NCBI RefSeq assembly: GCF_021129305.1
Contig: NZ_JAJOMB010000021.1
Span: 62,001-126,000 of the forward strand
Source: Kineosporia babensis
Lineage (GTDB): Bacteria > Actinomycetota > Actinomycetes > Actinomycetales > Kineosporiaceae
Direction of reading: 5' to 3'
Length of the DNA: 64,000 nt
Each line of letters begins with the position of its first letter. Positions within the stretch are counted from its first letter, which is position 1. The translations under genes were made by a program, and so were the position numbers. This document shows positions 61,381 to 64,000 of this stretch, piece by piece. The notes beneath the pieces are model-generated. The model was not told the origin of the DNA. It ran no database searches and was given only the letters and a program-made list of their open reading frames with translations.

Positions 61381-63018
61381 TCACGAGCCCTGAGGCGAGC
61401 CGGAACCGGACCGGGACTCGCTGCGCACCAAGGGAATCGGCGCAGTCGGCGGTGCTGATCCGGTCGAGTCGGGATCGGAGCGGCTCGAACCGGGCCAGCC
61501 GGTGGCCCGGTTCACCGCAGACTTCGGGCGTGTCTCGGGTACCGGCGTCTTCGGAGCCGGATCAGCACCCTTGGACGCCCCCTGAACGTTCCCCGCCGAC
61601 GTCGGCGCCGCCAGGCCTCGCTTGCCGAGAAAGACCCCACCGAAGACATGACCACCGCAGTCCCCGACATCGCGCACCGTGATCCGCACCGCATCGAGGG
61701 CGGTGGCCCCGGACTGCCCGACCAGCACGGCCTCTTCGACCAGCGACCCCAGCGCAAGCACCACCGAGCGGCGGACCGCACCCTGGGTGGCGACCACCAC
61801 CAGGCCCTGGCCGGACGAGGCAGCCGCGATCTTCTCGCGCACCACGTCGAGCCCGGCCGCCGGCTGGGCCCGCAGCAACCGGACCCGGGTGATCCGCAGC
61901 CCCGAGGCCGAACGCTGTGGTTCTACCGTCTCGCCGAAACCCTTGACCTCGTCCTCGGAGACAATGACCAGTTCCACCTTGCTACCGGACTGGTGCAGCA
62001 GTTCGGCCACGCCGTGCGCGACCCGCCCGGTGCGTTCGGGCCGGGCGTGATCAACGAACAGCAGCGCGGGCAGAGCGTTCTCGGCCACGGCCCGGGCCAC
62101 CCGGGTGCGCAGGACGTACAGCGCATCGTCCGGCTCACCGGGGCGTGGGCGGACGGCAGCCGCCACCACGCCGGCCCCGATCAGCCCTTCCATCTGCTCG
62201 GCGCTGCGCAGCCGGCGGTCGGTGACCTCGCGGGCGAAAGCGCCCACCGCACCGAGCAGCAGGGCCACCAGCAGGCCGCCCATCATCACCAGCCGGCGCT
62301 GCGGGGACACCAGCGCCTCGCCGGGATCGGGGGCGCTGACCACCTGCCCCGGGTCGATGCTCATCCCCTTGAGCGAGTTCTGCTTCACCGCCAGATCATT
62401 GATCTGCTGGATCAGCAGGGTCTTGGCGCTGCTGTCGTCCTGTGCCTGGGCCGTGGTCGGATCCGCCCCGGCCAGCGACTTGTTCACCTCACCGAGGCGA
62501 TCCTGCAGGTCTTCGATGTTGCTCTGGTTGGCCTCGACCAGCCCGTCGCGCCGCTCGGTGGCCCACTTCCCCCGGCTGCTCAGGTAGGCAGCTGCGAAAG
62601 CATTGGCCCCGGCTGCGGATTCGGCCGCGGTACCGGCCTGGAACTGGATCGACAGCGTGGTGGTGCCCGAGGCCGGGCGGATGGTGACGTGCTGCAGCAT
62701 CCAGCCCGGGTCCGGCTTACCCGACAGCGACTCGGCCGCAGCCGCCGCAACCACCTTGGACGAGGCGGTTTTCGCCTCGGTGTCCACGTCGATCAGCTGG
62801 CTGCCGGCCTTGGTCTCGTCGAACGGCGAGATGGTGATCGCCCGCAGTTCGACCAGAGCCACCGAGGTGTAGGTGCGCGGGCCGAGCGCGAGGTAGGCCG
62901 CGGCCAGGCCGAGCACCACCGCCCCGACCAGCAGCACGGCACGCCACCGGCGCCGCGGCACCGACAGGTACCGGGCCAGCTCGGTGCTCTGCGGGCCGTA
63001 GGGCGCTGCCACAGACAT
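61381..63018 (-). CDS. Wzz-type polysaccharide co-polymerase with degenerate BY-kinase domain
   Basis: 545 residues. Two membrane helices (AVLLVGAVVLGLAAAYLAL near 30-48 and LVMMGGLLVALLLGAVGAFA near 250) enclose a Wzz-like periplasmic helical domain with coiled coil (DGLVEANQSNIEDLQDRLGE). The cytoplasmic C-terminal domain follows the bacterial tyrosine kinase fold (LLFVDHARPERTGRVAHGVA, GQGLVVVATQGAVRRSVVLA) but the Walker A G-x-x-G-x-G-K-T/S is absent, so kinase activity is unlikely. The tail is Pro/Ser-rich without a Tyr cluster. AAGGAAG precedes the ATG at 63018. It likely controls chain length of an exported polysaccharide. Confidence 0.85.
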   Translation of the reverse strand: MSVAAPYGPQSTELARYLSVPRRRWRAVLLVGAVVLGLAAAYLALGPRTYTSVALVELRAITISPFDETKAGSQLIDVDTEAKTASSKVVAAAAAESLSGKPDPGWMLQHVTIRPASGTTTLSIQFQAGTAAESAAGANAFAAAYLSSRGKWATERRDGLVEANQSNIEDLQDRLGEVNKSLAGADPTTAQAQDDSSAKTLLIQQINDLAVKQNSLKGMSIDPGQVVSAPDPGEALVSPQRRLVMMGGLLVALLLGAVGAFAREVTDRRLRSAEQMEGLIGAGVVAAAVRPRPGEPDDALYVLRTRVARAVAENALPALLFVDHARPERTGRVAHGVAELLHQSGSKVELVIVSEDEVKGFGETVEPQRSASGLRITRVRLLRAQPAAGLDVVREKIAAASSGQGLVVVATQGAVRRSVVLALGSLVEEAVLVGQSGATALDAVRITVRDVGDCGGHVFGGVFLGKRGLAAPTSAGNVQGASKGADPAPKTPVPETRPKSAVNRATGWPGSSRSDPDSTGSAPPTAPIPLVRSESRSGSGSPQGS

Positions 63019-63314
63019 GCATCACGCTTCCTTAAGAGAAGTCCCCCATGACGCCCTGATCGCCGTCAGCATAACCCGGCGTTCACTCAAGTAAAGGTCT
63101 TTTGTTACGCAACGGGCAATGTTCTTAGGTGTTACAAAAGAGGCGGAATTTGGTAGCGGAATCGTCGTACAGTTGCCGCCCATCACCCTAAACTGGGCGC
63201 CGTCCGGAACCGGCCGGACACTGGCCGTGATCGATCCGGCTCGGTACTGCACGTCAAGCGCGACCTAACCAGGCATCAAGTCCAATCCGGTGAAACGGCG
63301 ACTCGGGGGCTGCG
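63019..63314. promoter_or_regulatory. AT-rich divergent regulatory region of the exopolysaccharide locus
   Basis: 296 bp between the leftward wzz-like operon and the rightward glycosyltransferase, notably lower in GC than the genes. It contains a near-palindrome CTTTTGTTAC / GTTACAAAAG (about 63099-63148) with one mismatch. Both promoters should lie here; exact boxes are not clear. Confidence 0.5.
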
Positions 63315-64000
63315 ATGAGCGAGCACCACCCTGCACCGGCGGCGACCCCGGGGGCAGCCTCGACGGAGGCTCCGGCGATGGAGGCTCCGGCGACGGACGC
63401 CCCGGCAGCGGCCTCGGTCACTGCGGTGGTGGCCACCCGCAACCGGCCGGAGCAGTTGCGCCGGGCACTCACCGCGATCCTCGAGCAGGACCATCCCGGT
63501 CCGCTGGAGTGTCTGGTGGTGTTCGACCAGAGCGAGCCGCACGACCTGGGCCTGCCCGACCACCTGGCCGAGCACTTGACCGAGCACCTGACCGAGCGCC
63601 CGGCCGAGCAGCTCACCGAAAACGAGCAACCGGCCGAACCTCAGAGCGACACCAGCCCCACCACCGGCCCACCCCGCCGCACGGTCCGGATCCTGCGCAA
63701 CACCCGCACCCCCGGCCTCCCGGGCGCCCGAAACACCGGAATCACCCAGGCCACCGGAGAATTCGTGGCCTTCTGCGATGACGACGACGAGTGGCTGCCG
63801 GGCAAACTACGGGCCCAGTTCGAGCAGTTGCGTCACCACCCCGAAGCCTCAGCCGTGGCCAGCGGCATCCTGGTGCACTTCCGGGGCCAGGACCGGCCTC
63901 GCCTGCCCACCGCCGAATCCCTCTCGCACGCCGACTTCCTGCGCGACCGGCAGATGGCTGTCCACCCGAGCACCCTGGTGTTCCGCCGGGCCGACCTGCT
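63315..64000 (+). CDS. Family 2 glycosyltransferase (partial, runs off the window)
   Basis: 228 visible codons from the ATG at 63315, no stop before the window ends. GT-A fold: after a ~35-residue Ala/Pro start, SVTAVVATRNRPEQLRRALT opens the nucleotide-sugar domain, GLPGARNTGITQATGEFVAF precedes the D-x-D-type metal site CDDDDEWLPGKL. Between them is an unusual insert with repeated H-L-A/T-E-H-L-T-E units (about residues 80-115). It is divergent from the wzz-like operon and probably begins the second arm of the polysaccharide locus. Confidence 0.88.
   Translation, partial: MSEHHPAPAATPGAASTEAPAMEAPATDAPAAASVTAVVATRNRPEQLRRALTAILEQDHPGPLECLVVFDQSEPHDLGLPDHLAEHLTEHLTERPAEQLTENEQPAEPQSDTSPTTGPPRRTVRILRNTRTPGLPGARNTGITQATGEFVAFCDDDDEWLPGKLRAQFEQLRHHPEASAVASGILVHFRGQDRPRLPTAESLSHADFLRDRQMAVHPSTLVFRRADL

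Overview
The window is high-GC (roughly 70%) actinobacterial DNA. Evidence includes the mfd / SurA-like lipoprotein / mazG ... eno-ftsB-DUF501-ppx run, GTG starts, GTGA/ATGA coupled genes, DUF2277 and DUF4307-like proteins, and several promoters that place a -10 box only 6-7 nt before the start codon (leaderless transcripts). A filamentous or motile actinomycete such as a Kineosporia relative would fit, but the genus cannot be fixed from sequence alone.

Layout. 1-7.4 kb: greA, an AsnB-type amidotransferase of the N-acetylglutaminylglutamine type, an AI-2E family permease, a GlmL-type ASKHA protein, an 830-bp non-coding tract of 13-bp minisatellites, and a cystathionine gamma-synthase. 7.5-10.4 kb: msrA followed by three toxin-antitoxin modules (DUF433/DUF5615, HicAB, RHH/Doc). 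Each of the two internal boundaries carries an extra copy of the msrA 3' end, a modular island that is the most striking structure here. 10.5-19.2 kb: small membrane protein, uppP, a Clp-N/HTH regulator with twin palindromic operators, DMT exporter with divergent Lrp regulator, AraC-VOC pair, an unlisted 47-codon membrane peptide divergent from a MocR regulator, a 163-bp MITE, GNAT and DUF2277. 19.4-27.6 kb: a MoxR/ChlI-type AAA+ ATPase with VWA partner, then a five-gene phosphorelay cluster with no DNA-binding output domain. 27.8-37.7 kb: cystathionine beta-synthase, SGNH hydrolase, a glutamine-synthetase-like protein lacking the catalytic residues, APS kinase fused to a degenerate sulfurylase-like domain, a Bax-inhibitor-1 protein and a GGDEF-EAL membrane protein. 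37.7-41.5 kb: a T7SS-type polymorphic protein with a ParB-like tail, a short-variable-loop tRNA with anticodon UAA, and fdhD. 40.6-53.1 kb: a long leftward housekeeping run (mfd, lipoprotein, mazG, purC, DUF885, eno, ftsB, DUF501, ppx). 53.5-57.1 kb: an IS701-type transposase homologue with replaced catalytic acids and no visible element ends, a Xi-class GST/hydroquinone reductase and a TauE/SafE permease. 57.3-64 kb: a secreted fibrinogen-like/beta-propeller protein and the edge of an exopolysaccharide locus (WecG/TagA transferase, lipoprotein, Wzz-like co-polymerase with dead kinase domain, GT2 glycosyltransferase).

Functional links. MetB and CBS are the two transsulfuration steps, though encoded 20 kb apart. 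The eno-ftsB-DUF501-ppx genes overlap by 4 nt each and are translationally coupled. The phosphorelay genes alternate kinase and receiver and probably exchange phosphate among themselves. The window is unusually rich in proteins that keep a fold but have lost catalytic residues (GS-like, transposase-like, Wzz kinase domain, sulfurylase-like domain).
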